The notes beneath the pieces were generated by a model. That model saw only the letters and a program-made list of their open reading frames with translations, did not search any database and had not been told where the DNA came from. DNA of 64,000 nt. Source: Lithospermum erythrorhizon. Its lineage: Eukaryota > Streptophyta > Magnoliopsida > Boraginales > Boraginaceae. The position numbers and the translations under genes are program-made. The stretch is taken from the NCBI GenBank assembly GCA_019722365.1, contig JADFUC010001888.1, forward strand, positions 1 to 64,000, in the 5' to 3' direction. Shown piece by piece: positions 48,341 through 59,940 of the stretch. Each line of letters begins with the position of its first letter. Positions within the stretch are counted from its first letter, which is position 1.

Positions 48341-48465
48341 AGAGTGTGTTTGGATACAACTTTTTCGAATAAATTAATATGTGATTCATGTAAAAAAAAT
48401 TAGGCATAAAGCTGTTCTGGTGTACAATTATAAGTTGCAGGAGAAAAGCTTAACCAAACGTCCCC
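48341..48465. mobile_element. Small MITE in gene 3 downstream region
   Basis: GAGTGTGTTTGGATACAACTTTT at the left and AGAAAAGCTTAACCAAACG at the right form an imperfect terminal inverted repeat, about 125 bp overall. It probably lies in the 3' UTR of gene 3. The superfamily (hAT or Harbinger) is uncertain. Confidence 0.45.
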
Positions 48466-48664
48466 TCATCTGCTCCCATAGAATTTTCAGTTCTTTTTTT
48501 TTGTTTGGGCTTGCATTGCCTACTTTGTTCTCTTGATTTTTCTTCTCAAATAGAAATGTGTGAAATAGAAGTTTAATTTTATTGTGTAAAGTTTAGTTTT
48601 ACTTCATGTGATGCATTCATTTTAGTTACTTTATGAAAAAAACTGAAATTTTAGTTTTACTTTA

Positions 48665-48910
48665 TCCCTCCATCTCTGTCTCAATTTAACTGATCATCTA
48701 ATAAAAAAACTTCTCATTTCATTAATTGATCGTTTACTTTGTTAATGCAATTTTTTTACATTGGAGTTAAAAAAATTCTATTTTGATTTTTAATATTTAT
48801 ATTTTCATTGGTTAGTATTTTTTCTCTCCTTTAAAATAGTAAATCGAATTATTATCTTAATAAAATATATATAAGCTAGATGATCAATTAAATTGAGACG
48901 AAAGGAATAT
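48665..48910. mobile_element. Stowaway MITE
   Basis: The left end TCCCTCCATCTCTGTCTCAA (with TTTAACTGATCATCTA following) pairs with the right end TAGATGATCAATTAAATTGA, then GACGAAAGGAATAT. The inverted repeat is over 30 bp with few mismatches. TA dinucleotides flank both ends (48663-48664 and 48911-48912). About 245 bp, non-coding. Confidence 0.85.
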
Positions 48911-51900
48911 TAATTATATTCTTCTTTTAAGCGAAACATAGAAACTCACACATGCAATAAGAACTAAAGTCAAATTCCAACAATATAGCCCTGTCTTTTC
49001 TTTTATCTACATTTTCTATCCTTTATATTTTCTTCATTCACTCCAAACAAACAGAAAGAAGAGTGTTCTCTTGCAGAGCTGTATTATGTTTCTAAACAAT
49101 AATACACGTCTAGTTGCAGCTTACTACATAACGATTGAGAAAGGCCAGAAGGGCAAGCCTAATATTCTGCCAAATGCCATATAATACTATAGTTTAGGTA
49201 CTTTATATTCCATTTCTTGAATATGACACTCCAATTTATTATTATACTAATAAAAAGTTATGTAAGGTTCAATGAATAATTATTGTAGAGTATTCTATAT
49301 ATATGTTAATTTATAGATTTAATATGATCCAAAACCATTATAATTTCATTTCATATTCAACTATTTTTAGACATTAAATTGAAAATAAATATTATATTAT
49401 ATACATAAGCAAATTAGTATTATATTCGCCATCATTGCTAGTATTCTATGTATCAGCGACATCATATGCACCAGGTAGAATTCAATGTGTAAGGTTGTGT
49501 TTGGTATGTGGAATGGAATTAGATGAAATGGAATGGAATGACATTTGATTCCATTACTTAGTTTGGTATTTAAACCCTTGTTTGATTCTATTCCTTTAAG
49601 CAATAACATTAACCCATATAAGGTATTAAACCATTACCCAAACATGGTAGTGATAGCCGATTACCTTATACAGATAATGAAATATAAACAAGTTATTAAC
49701 ACATAAATATAATATATATATATATAATAATAAATAGTTATATATTTATAATGTAATATAATATTAAATATTTGTGTGTTATATTAAATATAATATAATC
49801 TCCTCTTTTTATTTATCTATATAATCAATTAATCGACATGTATGGTAAATATATTTGTCTTGAAAATTATAGTGGAAGTATTTTATAAAATATAGAATAA
49901 TATAATTTTATAATAAAATATAGAATATTATAATTTTATAATAAAATATATTAGTACTTTTCAAAATTTAAAATATTAATATACTTTAAAGTAATAATAT
50001 CTAAATTACGTAAAAATCTATAATTCTAATGAATATCTTAATATCAATTTCTTTGATTTTTTTTGAAAAATATATATTTAAATTAATATTTTACAATATT
50101 ACTTTAAAGCTTAGTATATTGTATTTCAAAACTAATATATTGCAATATTATGAAATTTAATATATTATTTCTATATAACTTTGAAATTACTACTAATTAT
50201 TTTAAAATATATACTTGGAATGAATATATTAAAATTATTTTATCTCAAACTATATCTTATACTTTTGTATAATATTTATCAATAGGATTATGATAACTTA
50301 GACTATAAACATAATTTTTTTTGTATAATCCATACTCTTTTTATTTAAGTATAACGTTTACTTTAGATATAGTTTTTTCGGGAAGTAAAATTATTCTAGT
50401 AATTATATTATTAATATAATGTACTATTTTGAATAAATTATATCACATTATATTATATTTTATTCTCATAATTTTAATTTTCAATATTTTTAACGTGGTA
50501 TAACTTAGAGGAGTCATTTATTTTCTGATAATGCATCTGTAGTAGCATTTAAAACATCTACTTAGTAATTTTCATATATAATATGTACAATGTATATTCT
50601 TGTTTCATGTTCATGAAATAGATTTAACTAATTTTATTTTGCACTTTCATTGTAGAATTCATTAAAATTATTAGATATCATTCATATAAGGTTTCTTTAT
50701 GAATGCAATTAAGATTATAATATATGCTTCCTCGATTCATTTTTAATTGACTTTCGCATGCTCGAGATAAATCTTTAATCTTAAATTACTCTTTAATTAT
50801 ATTATTAAAAAATTAATATTATGAAAGTATTTTAAAAAGGCGAATTCAATTATATAAATTTTATATTTTTTAGAATAATGAATAATTAATAATTGATGGG
50901 TAAAGTTCTATTTCAAAAAAATTAAATGACAATTAAAGGGAGTATATGTTATGATAATAACGAATGCAATTAATAACATATGCAATTACCGCAATTGATT
51001 GTTGTAGATACATAAAATAATAAGTCAAAGATGTATGTAATAACTTATTTGATGTAATCATTGATCAACAATTATTTTACATGTGCTATAGGGTCAATAT
51101 ATTATATTCTCTAGCTTTTGGATATAACGAAATAAAAGACAATGATTCCTTAAATTACATATACTTCTTAACTATTATAATTCTGTAAAGTAGTAGGGAG
51201 TCTTTACTCTTCATGTTAAATCAATTCACAAACAAATTTTTTGTGTTATTAAAAGGGGAAAAGTTGTGTTCGATCTGAAACATCGGCTGAGGAAAAGTCT
51301 ACATGGAGAAGATTTGGAAGCATATTTTTGATTGGATAATCAATCAAAATGAAACATGAATAGAGCATCTACGGATCTTAGCGATAGTTGAGGTATTGAG
51401 TAATATTAGTGTGTGTTTAACTGACGTCATGTAAGGCATTACATATAAGAATCGAACTAACTTTGTTCAAATACCGGGGGTGAGAAATCCTCATTCTTGG
51501 GAGTGTGATCACCATGTCCCAGCGTACGCCGCTATATATCTCCAAGACTTGCAAATGGCTACACAAGCAACCACGCTCCTCGGGAAGCAACTCATAGGGC
51601 ATATAAAAGCTCACTGATTTGAACCAACTCAAGGGTAGATGATAACGACCTCTGCAGACTACGTACTTACAATGCTCGAGACTTAGCACCTTTTCTATCC
51701 TGCCTCCTTGTGCAATGCAGTGAAAAAGGGAAGCCTAAAGGCTAGTAGTGAATTATTATAAGAAATGGCTAATAGCCAAGTAAATTATGTTATTAATTAA
51801 TGACCAATCTAATACCATGGTGCGTTTTGAGTTCATGAACCAAAATAAATTATGCTACTTACAGTTTCAAGCTAAGAGCTAAAATAAATTATGTTATTAA

Positions 51901-52656
51901 TTAGAGTAATGACCTTTATGTTTATGCAGTTTTCAGTTTCAAGAGCCAAAATAAATTATGCGTTTTGAGTTCATCCAATAATAATTAATAATAAAATGTA
52001 AATAATTAGTTTTAGGGGAGGGTAATATGGTCTTAACAAAAAATGGAAGAAGCACTAATACATCTATACTTTTTATATGGTATATAGATTTCATTCAATT
52101 TTATACTAAAAGTGGAGTGTATTATCACCACTAGAGGATAAAATCATTGATAGTAATTTATAGGCCTCTTGAGTCTTGATAAAGAATTAAAGATGAGACT
52201 GGATGCTAGAACAATTACTTCTCACAATGATTGGTTATGGTGTGTCAATATAGGACAATCTTTTAGGAATGAAAAAACTATTAGATTATTTTTGTCATTA
52301 GTCCTTTTCGACATAGTATTTCAGTGTTGTCACGTTAGTATTACAACATTCTACTACTGACCCAAAATTCAGACTTTGTACATGGATAGATTCTTTATAG
52401 ATAATTTGTACTATTAACCAAAATTTTGGATAAATATATAATTATTTCCAACCACTTCAAATTAATTAGGTGATAAAATAAAACAGAATTTTATAAATTA
52501 AAAACGAAAACATAATCAATAAACAATATACACACTAAATTAAATTATCCAATTTAGATAGATGAAGTCTTTTATTATTTATGTAACCAGTTTCATCTAT
52601 CGAGTAATTACACATGTTATGTTGCCTGCCTTATCGTTTGTATTAATGTACAATAC
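48911..52656. other. Long AT-rich intergenic region
   Basis: No gene is supported. 49488-49660 may be a MITE (GTGTTTGGTATGTGG at left, CCATTACCCAAACATGG at right). 49700-50700 is almost pure AT. An unrecognised 90-codon minus-strand ORF at 51417-51689 stands out for its balanced composition and could be a gene fragment. 51780-51970 has a repeated CCAAAATAAATTATG phrase. Confidence 0.5.
50726..50947. mobile_element. Stowaway-like MITE
   Basis: TATGCTTCCTCGATTCATTT at the left and GACAATTAAAGGGAGTATAT at the right form an imperfect inverted repeat (ATTGAC/GACAAT, CCTC/GGGAG) around an AT-rich core of about 220 bp. The ends are more decayed than in the copy at 48665. Confidence 0.6.
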
Positions 52657-52806
52657 AACAACGTGGGAGAAACCGGTTGATCGCTTGATTTTCTCCCAGA
52701 TTCGTAAGCTAATAGGATTATCACTTAGATTAAGCTTTGAGACTCGCTGAATTAAGGCTCTTCTCCGCGCACACTCGCAGCCTCGAGTTCCTTCTCCGGC
52801 GGCCTT

Positions 52807-54114
52807 ATGGCCGACGGAGAACTACCCCATCCACCCCCTCACCCTGAGGTGGGTATTAAGCCTCTTCTCAATTGTTGTCCAAAGCCTATTACCACTTCGT
52901 TTGCAGAAATAGTACGAGGCTCAACAAAAGCTGATCCACCATTTCTTGATCCATCATCTGTCTCCTTCAATCCAGTCTCCATCTATAATGGTAATCCCTC
53001 GGTTGTTTTTAAAGCATCAGAAAAAAAGTCACTTTTGGTTAAACTCCCATTTGTGCTTGTGGGTAAGTTTAGCCATGGACGACCAAATCTTGATACCATT
53101 AAAGCCTTCCTTGCCAAGCTAAAGCTCAAAGGAAATGTCAATGTGTCCCTATTTGATAACAAGCACTTGTTTATTGAATGTGAGTCCATATTTGATTATT
53201 ATAAGCTTTGGTTAAAACTTTGTTGGATTATCAATGGGAAGCCTATGAGGATTTTAAAATGGGAGCCAAACTTTTCTCCATCTAAAGAGTCACCTATAGC
53301 TCCAGTTTGGGTAAGATTTGAAGGCATACCATTGTATATGTTTGATGAAAAAGTCTTACTTTCTATTTCAAACTCGATAGGTAAACCTATAAAAGTTAGC
53401 CCCCTTAATGTGAATCGAAGGATACTAAATTCGGCAAAAGTTTGTGTTGAATTAGATGTTTCAAAACCCTTAATTGATTCCATATGGGTTGTCTTCGAAG
53501 AGGATGAATCAAATGTTATGTTGGATGGTTTCTTGGTTCGTGTGTATTATGATGTTCTGCCAGATTTTTGCTTGTCTTGCTTACATTTGGGACATAACTT
53601 AGAGGCATGTAAACTGAAAGTCAAGGGTGAAAATGCACAATTTGTAAAGATGGAGGAAGGGGTAAAGAGAGCAGGTCAAGTGTTCGATAAAAGTTCTGAC
53701 TCAACTCTTGCACAGTCTGAGTTGCTGGAGGAAATTGCAAGGGCTGAAACTGCAACAGTAGCTTCAGGTATGTTGGTTGCTGATGTTGTTTTGATTGAGA
53801 ATGAAGTTTCACATTCTGCAATTCTCGCTAGTGAGCTCGAGGTTGGGTCAAGAGTGGAAGCCGAGCAACATGAAAAGCCACATCCAGGGGAAAGCAACAT
53901 TTTGGTGGAGGAAAGTGGTGGTTTCGATGGAAATGCTGATAGCTTGGAACTACAGATTGGAGGGGCAGAACGGGCTGATACCAAGCAACAAGTTGATGGG
54001 CTTAGTAAACATGAAGAAGCAACTTTTGCACATGCTGTTCAAGCAGGTTCTAGTTCGAATCTGACCTTTGTAAGTAATGATAAAGTGGAACAACATAAAT
54101 CGAGGCGGTGTTAA
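52807..54114 (+). CDS. LINE ORF1-like protein: DUF4283 plus CCHC zinc knuckle
   Basis: An intact 435-residue ORF from ATG 52807, 132 bp inside the LINE target duplication. After a Pro-rich N-terminus, residues about 70-225 form the DUF4283 region, an RRM-like RNA-binding fold of plant LINE ORF1 proteins, with KPMRILKWEPNFSP and PIAPVWVRFEGIPLYMF as hallmark blocks. A zinc knuckle C255-X2-C258-X4-H263-X4-C268 follows. Residues 270-435 are acidic and low in structure. The protein would bind the element's RNA as a nucleoprotein. Just after the stop, 54385-54460 in another frame reads an acidic EAKVEEEEAAKIRKGNTLG stretch like the end of LINE ORF1, so the present stop may be an early one. The lack of damage over 1.3 kb suggests recent insertion. 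Confidence 0.85.
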   Translation: MADGELPHPPPHPEVGIKPLLNCCPKPITTSFAEIVRGSTKADPPFLDPSSVSFNPVSIYNGNPSVVFKASEKKSLLVKLPFVLVGKFSHGRPNLDTIKAFLAKLKLKGNVNVSLFDNKHLFIECESIFDYYKLWLKLCWIINGKPMRILKWEPNFSPSKESPIAPVWVRFEGIPLYMFDEKVLLSISNSIGKPIKVSPLNVNRRILNSAKVCVELDVSKPLIDSIWVVFEEDESNVMLDGFLVRVYYDVLPDFCLSCLHLGHNLEACKLKVKGENAQFVKMEEGVKRAGQVFDKSSDSTLAQSELLEEIARAETATVASGMLVADVVLIENEVSHSAILASELEVGSRVEAEQHEKPHPGESNILVEESGGFDGNADSLELQIGGAERADTKQQVDGLSKHEEATFAHAVQAGSSSNLTFVSNDKVEQHKSRRC

Positions 54115-55152
54115 AGATACGGTAACATCATACGGCATTGTCTTAGCCTTGATGATGCAAATAAACAGATCGATCAGTTAACTAGGAAGTCTCCAGTAGC
54201 AGCAAAAATGCAAAAAAACAAGCGGAAGCCACGAGGAGAAAAGGATGGGCGGTGTGGGACGCTTGAAAGATCGAGTAATAGAAAAAGAGCGTCGGTAGAG
54301 ACATCGGTTCGATTGGGTTCTCGACTCGAGGAAAAAGGTTGCGATTTTACTAATGTTAGCTATTTCCGACTCTTGGCGAGGCCAAAGTAGAGGAAGAAGA
54401 AGCGGCAAAGATAAGGAAAGGGAATACACTTGGTAAGTATACCACAACTAATCTCTCAAGAATTAATAATTACGAGGGGCTATGCTTCGGCTATAAGGCG
54501 ATGCAGTAGCAACTTATCCGGATATGGTGTTATCGAACTACAAAAAAAGGTCCCAACTAAAATTTCACGATGATTTACCTATCGATTTTGATCCCGATGA
54601 TCCAATGCAGCAAGGGGCGATGCTACGGAGGAAATATCTTGGTCTCAGTGTCGATTAAGGTCAATTAAAATTTAGTGTACGGAGATGCAATGCCGGTTAG
54701 CGGAATCTTGGAGGATAAACAAGTTGCTTTTCGTGTTGATTTTCTAGATCATGATCACGGGGGGAGAACCAATAATGTTTTGATAAGGGAAGAGTATTTT
54801 GAGGAAAGTGAAGAGTTCTTCAAAGTAGTATATCATAGAGCGCACCGAGGTCGTGATAATGGGACCTGCAACGTGGAAGGGGAAAGGCGGGCCGGGGAAG
54901 AGGTTTGGTGGGGATTCTGCGGCCACGGTAGGTTTATGGGCCGGAAGAATTTCGGGAAGAGCCGAACTATCATATGTTGAGAGTTCACGGATCTTCAGCC
55001 GAGACCGCGCTTTCCATTTTAGGGTTCGGCCGTTGTTTACTTGTTTTGTCTAAGTTTTTATTTAATGTCTTGGTTTAAATAAAAACGATTATGTATTGTC
55101 CAGAAGTGATTTATAAAATGTACTTAATTCAATAAAAAATAAAAAATAAGCC
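54115..55152 (+). other. LINE 3' region without ORF2
   Basis: Fragments of 60-101 codons lie in changing frames (54208-54390 Lys/Arg-rich, 54675-54980). None shows endonuclease (SWNxRG), YADD reverse transcriptase or RNase H motifs. AATAAAA-like signals at 55076 and 55130 precede the tail. Confidence 0.6.
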
Positions 55153-55185
55153 AAAAAAAAAAAAAAAAACAACGTGGGAGAAACC

Positions 55186-55640
55186 ACCTATCTATACTTA
55201 GTTTGTAAACAAGTAATAAATTAGTTTTGAGGTTAGCTTAGGGTAGGTTTATAGTTTATAAACTCATTGTTGTGCTTAAGATGATTTTACTTTTGTTTGT
55301 TCAATAAAACAATCAGTATCATAAAAAATATTTGCATGAAATATTCAATTTTCTGAAGTTTCCTATAATATTAAGACTCATTTCGTGTGCAACCACACTG
55401 CATAATAGTTTCAACAATTATAAATGTGTCGTACATCGTCCAACAACATCGTATTCAACACATCGTGTTTCACCACAAGATTGTTAAGTGAACAAATTCG
55501 TTAGCATATTCGACAGAAAATACCATTTCACCTAATTTATTTTCAATAATAAGTCCATTTTTGACTTTCAACTGTCAATTAACAAATTTTAAGACCTTAA
55601 TTGATATACGTTTCTCACTTCGACATATGATGAGTCCTTT
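55186..55640. other. AT-rich spacer, nothing recognised
   Basis: It lies between the LINE and the minus-strand gypsy fragment. No ORF or repeat is supported. Confidence 0.4.
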
Positions 55641-56540
55641 TCATGGGCATTGGAGTTGCCCCCATCTCTGGAAGACCGACTTTCGTATTGTTGTTTCCGA
55701 AGTTCCTCTGGGTTCTTCATTCGCCTTGGCTATATGGTAGTTGGTCACCCTTTCGATTAAGACGTGCATCGACGGTTTAGGGGTGTACCCGAGTCCAGTT
55801 GTGGAACTTTTGATGGCGTATCCTTTCCGTTGTAGCATTTTCTTTTGGGTTTCGTTCAGGCCATGTACTTTTCTATCGGTGACTTCGAGTGGTAGTTTCC
55901 CCATGACCACGTCCTTGGTAGCGTCGTAGCTTGCCTTGACCAAGATATCATAAGTCTTAGGGTTCAGACTTCGAGTGGATGTTACCTTCTCCGAATGCAT
56001 CAATGGTAGTGTTAGGCCTTTTAGCGCTCTGATGATCTCTTCGTCCACACTAGAATGATTCTGATGGACCACTTTGGGCACCTTTGACACTTCTTTGGGT
56101 TGAGGCTGGTTCGTCTTCTTCCTTTGGTAGTACGTTGCATCAGTAAAATGTGACTCTTCAATGGTGAACGTTCTCGTCTGCTTCGATCTTCCTTTATGAG
56201 CCATCCTTGCAGTACTTCAAGTATTGATGTAGGGTCGAGGGAACTATATTGCTATTGTGCATACATGGCCTACATAACAGTACATTGTAGGTGGTTTTAG
56301 AGTCTATCACGTGGAACCATGATGTGGTTTCTAATTCCCCTATCAGCAGGTGTAACTTGTAAGGACACTTGTCCCAACGCTCTTTGCCAGCTTTGGTTGA
56401 AGCCTTGTATCATAATGTGGGTTTGTTGTAGGTCGTCGGTTGAGATGGCTAATAGATTTAGTATAATAGATCGGGATGTTACAAGCATCCTCCATCTACC
56501 CACGACAACTTTGTTGATCTTCGCTTCTCGCATAAATATC
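55641..56540 (-). pseudogene. Tat/Ogre-like gypsy polyprotein fragment
   Basis: On the minus strand, 56533-56297 reads LLAISTDDLQQTHIMIQGFNQSWQRALGQVSL, the second part of a Tat-type protease, followed out of frame by TTYNVLLCRPCMHNSNIVPS (56280-56225), matching the conserved YN.LLGRPW.H...VPSTLHQ block with Cys for Gly and Trp. A 187-codon open frame (56204-55641) is the protease-RT linker, with GLGYTP, VTNYHIAK and TTIRKSVFQRWG motifs. It ends before any RT block. It is a truncated fragment with its upstream gag also missing. Confidence 0.75.
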
Positions 56541-56610
56541 CTGACACTTAGAGGGGTCGGTTGTGGTCGATATCTTCCTCTGGCATGTCTTCGTCAGTGA
56601 AGGTGACTTT

Positions 56611-57091
56611 TGTTAGTGTATGATAATTGGCCAAGTGTTTAAATGATGTTAGACCAGCTGTCTCTAACGATTGGTAACCCAATAGCTCGAGGACATAATA
56701 AATCTGTCGAAGAAGATTTTGTTTCCATTTATAAAGAATATCTCGGTAGATATGATTTGGTTAATGGAAATAGTATTACTTGGTGATCAAGCTAGAAGAT
56801 ACATACGTCTAAACTAAAGAAGGAAGAATTGGCGTAACATTTGTAATGTATTTACAAGATGAAAGTTTTTGTTTGTGATAATCTTTTGTAAACTTGTTCG
56901 TTACTCTGTATATAAAAGGCCTCCCAATGGAGACCTAGAAGATAAATCGAAAAATAAGAAATTATGTATTGTACTGTGAGGCATAAGAGCATTTATAGTT
57001 GATATCGTTGTGTAGGTTGAATGTACGGAGTGGTCTATAAACTCCTTTAGATTGTACAACTGTTGTTAACTGCATTTATTCTGACAGTCCT
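56611..57091 (+). mobile_element. Possible short solo LTR
   Basis: TGTTAGTGTATGATAATTGG opens the stretch, and a promoter-like TATATAAAAGGCC lies at about 56919. ACTTT stands immediately before (56606-56610) and again at 57092-57096. The right end reads GACAGTCCT, with the canonical CA five bases further in, so the boundary is doubtful. It could be a TRIM or a copia LTR. Confidence 0.4.
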
Positions 57092-57228
57092 ACTTTTAGT
57101 GATTGCCGTGGTGAAGCCACGTACTAGAGATAGTCGTGTGTAGTGGAGGATATGTGTATTGTAGTCGGGGGCACGAGACTTATATATCAGGAATGGGAGT
57201 TGAACAGGCGTAGAATAGGGAGCAACCG

Positions 57229-57763
57229 TGTAATAACCGTTACGTTAAAAAAAAAATTTAAAATTTTAAAATTAGGTGGTGAGATCCACGAATAGTATAA
57301 TAATTTAGATAATAATATTAAATTGTAAATTTATTTGGGCAATCACATTTATAATTTAGTAGTAATAGCCGGGGACAATTCGAGTTAAGTTAGATCGTTC
57401 GATTCGTTAAGTAACTTAAATTCGATTCGGGCACAAATTCTGTGCGGCTTTTTGTGACCCAAGTTAAATAACTTCAGTGTCCATCCCCTTATCTTCAAAA
57501 AATACAAAATATCTTCCTTTATCTCCATAGGCACATCCGAAACCCTTGGAGCTCCCAAATAAAGAAATTTTCTTCCATTTCTTCACCTTATTGCATATAA
57601 AGATCCTCAAGTTGTTTTGTAAGACTTCCCAACATCTTTCCTACAATTTGAGGTAAGAAAGTTAGAGTTTTGGTTGATTTTTCTTTGTTGACTTTCGGTT
57701 GACTTTTGAGCCATAACTCAATTTTATGATGATTCTAAGTTTGTTATGGGGTTCTATGGCGTA
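57229..57763 (+). mobile_element. Family-A LTR, 5' 535 bp, interrupted
   Basis: TGTAATAACCGTTACG plus a poly(A) tract aligns with the start of the LTR at 9132: AATAGTATAAT, CGAGTTAAGTTAGATCGTT and TTGCATATAAAGATCCTCAA all correspond. It stops at 57763, where a minus-oriented LTR begins, so the rest lies beyond the window. Confidence 0.8.
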
Positions 57764-59940
57764 TGTAACGACCGCCCAGTCGGCGCCACCGAGGTGAGAG
57801 TCAGGTAAAATCCGAACGCGAGTCACCGAGCCGATGGGCGACTCGATTTAAAACACAATTTGTTTAAATCCAAAAATGATCACAGAGTTAAGTTTCCCAA
57901 ATCAAAAGCAGTTTAAAAATTTGCATCCGTCGGTGATATCGAAATGACCAACCCTTATATATATACACAACATATCCCAAATAAATGTCTCTAGAAGCGA
58001 GGCTACAACAGATAATCGTCTTGTATCCACGAATACAAAATAATGTAGACAAGGCTAAGGTTTCAAAAATACAGCAATGAAAATGGTTGACAAACGTCAA
58101 AATGGGAGGCGCGAGGATCACCGGCCACCCGATGCTCACTAGCCACTCGGGAACGAAACTCTCCAGCGACCTCTTGGCACCGACTAGCCACTGTCGACTG
58201 GCTGCGTAAATGCGCCCTTAGCGAAGAAGAGGTGTAAGCCGCGAGTTTAGTGAAACTTAACGGGGGTGAACTTCTGTCTGAGCAGAGATAGTGAGAATTT
58301 TAATAGTCAAATATGAATAATATACATATATCCTTGGGACTATCTAATCGAGGTCATACAATAAGGTTTCAAGAAGGTCTGAACAACATGTTAAGATATA
58401 ATGAAGATGCCGATAAACACTGTCCTTGGTGAAATCTTGAGACTTCCATCGACTATAAATCTAATTATGCCTTCTATCTCTCGTATCTCCACCATTATAC
58501 CAACCTCTAATGCGCATATACTCTGAAATCCGTCTACACCGCGAGGAATGGGTCAACCGCTAATAAACACCGCTCTTATACCGAGAAGTATAAGGAAACG
58601 CCTGTGTATATCGTAGTATAGGGCCATCGACAATGCGCCTGTAGAAGTGATCAAAAGACTCCATACGCTCTTATAAAGTATAAGGCCAAGCTGCATATAC
58701 CGTAGTATAGGGCCACGCCGACAATGCACACGACAAGCGTCAAAGAAATTAAATAAAGCTCGCGCCGAAGTATAAAGGCGAACCCTTGGCCCATACGTAA
58801 CCAGGGCCTATAGCGTCACATATCACACGCAAGGAAGGAGAGTCACCTAATCCCTAGTAATCCCAACTATAGGGTCACCCACATTCTCAAGGCCTCAAGC
58901 ACATGCATAACTAGCTTAGCTTCTCATCTCAAGCAGTACCAACCCACGGCCAAAACATCCCACTTGATAAAGCCAAGGCCTGGAAACATATCAAAAGTGC
59001 AGACAAGGCCACATAATATAATAGTGCCGACAAGGCCACGAGAATCGAAATATAGTTGGGAGTTCAATTTGCCTCCGGCCAATCTTGACGCCACGAAACA
59101 CAATCACATAACACACAACAATTACATGTATATTATTCTGTAATCCTTAACCTGATGACATATGCATCATTCTCGTAATCACACCACAATAACATGTATA
59201 TCGAAATCAAAGGTAACTACGTAAGTAACACCCGTGAGATAAGTACTCACCTCTGCGAGCTACCATGAGCCTTCTCAGACAATCAAGGTAAGTGCCCTTT
59301 TCCACGATCTGACGCCTAGCAAAAATACGAGAAAGTATGATCAAAACCTATTACTATACGTTCTAGAGGATACATAACCAATTCTTAGGGAATATTTCTA
59401 AATGGTCTAACTTGGCGGATAAACTATCGAATTATAATCAAATCGGACACTGCTTGATCGATCCCCGCTAAATTCCATCTTTATCACTACCAGCTCTGGA
59501 AATCAACATAAGTCATTCTAATTAATCATCAAGTCATAACTAACAATCTATAGTCAGTATCAATTACTCAACTTGGAATTTTCACTTTTCAACATGCGCC
59601 ACTGTAAATTTTAAATCTTGAATTTAACATCCTTAACAACTATAATAAGGTCCCCGATATAACCTCTACGCATTTAAAGTTTTATAAAAATATCCACGTA
59701 AAAGTCAGCGAAACCCCCAAAAGTCAACTCGACCATAACGCGTCCTCAAGCGATCTCTAAATCTCGAATTCATCGATTATATACGTCACGGAACCCATAA
59801 CCAACTAAGATTTGTCGCAAATTCAATTGTATAAAGTCAACTAAAAGTCAACTATCGAAACCCAGAAATATCTTGAAAGACTTGAAATTTCTTGCCTTAA
59901 CTGAAGAGAATGATGGAGACAATATTCTGCAAGCGGTTTT
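57764..59940 (-). mobile_element. LTR of minus-strand chromovirus (family A)
   Basis: It begins TGTAACGACCGCCCAGTC and matches the reverse complement of family-A LTRs, including CCGATGCTC near 58128, the palindromic array, GAGATAAGTACTCACCTC at about 59237 and the AAAGTCAACT-rich end. Pol of the same element follows at higher coordinates, identifying family A as chromovirus LTRs. The TGTAATAACC start expected near 59950-60050 is not seen, so the U3 end seems deleted or scrambled. The left flank GCGTA (57759-57763) should be the target duplication if the other end is found. Confidence 0.75.
58563..58800 (-). repeat. Palindromic GTATAAGG/CTTATAC array
   Basis: Five to six degenerate units such as CTCTTATACCGAGAAGTATAAGG lie in the minus LTR, with the same relative position as the arrays at 4465-4700 and 8640-8945. 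Some units read GTATAGGGCC. Confidence 0.65.

Larger units (their letters stand above)
52657..55185 (+). mobile_element. LINE-type insertion with ORF1, poly(A) tail and target duplication
   Basis: AACAACGTGGGAGAAACC occurs at 52657-52674 and again at 55168-55185, directly after a poly(A) run (55153-55169). This is a 16-18 bp target-site duplication, since the leading AA could belong to the tail. Between them are a short 5' UTR, a 435-codon DUF4283 ORF, about 1 kb of mostly non-coding sequence and a T/A-rich 3' UTR. Such a duplication plus a tail is the hallmark of target-primed reverse transcription. No endonuclease or reverse transcriptase ORF2 is present in the 2.5 kb, so the element is non-autonomous or internally deleted. 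Confidence 0.9.

Noticed and set aside
53676..53984. 102-codon minus-strand ORF
   Set aside because: It is antisense to the intact LINE ORF1.
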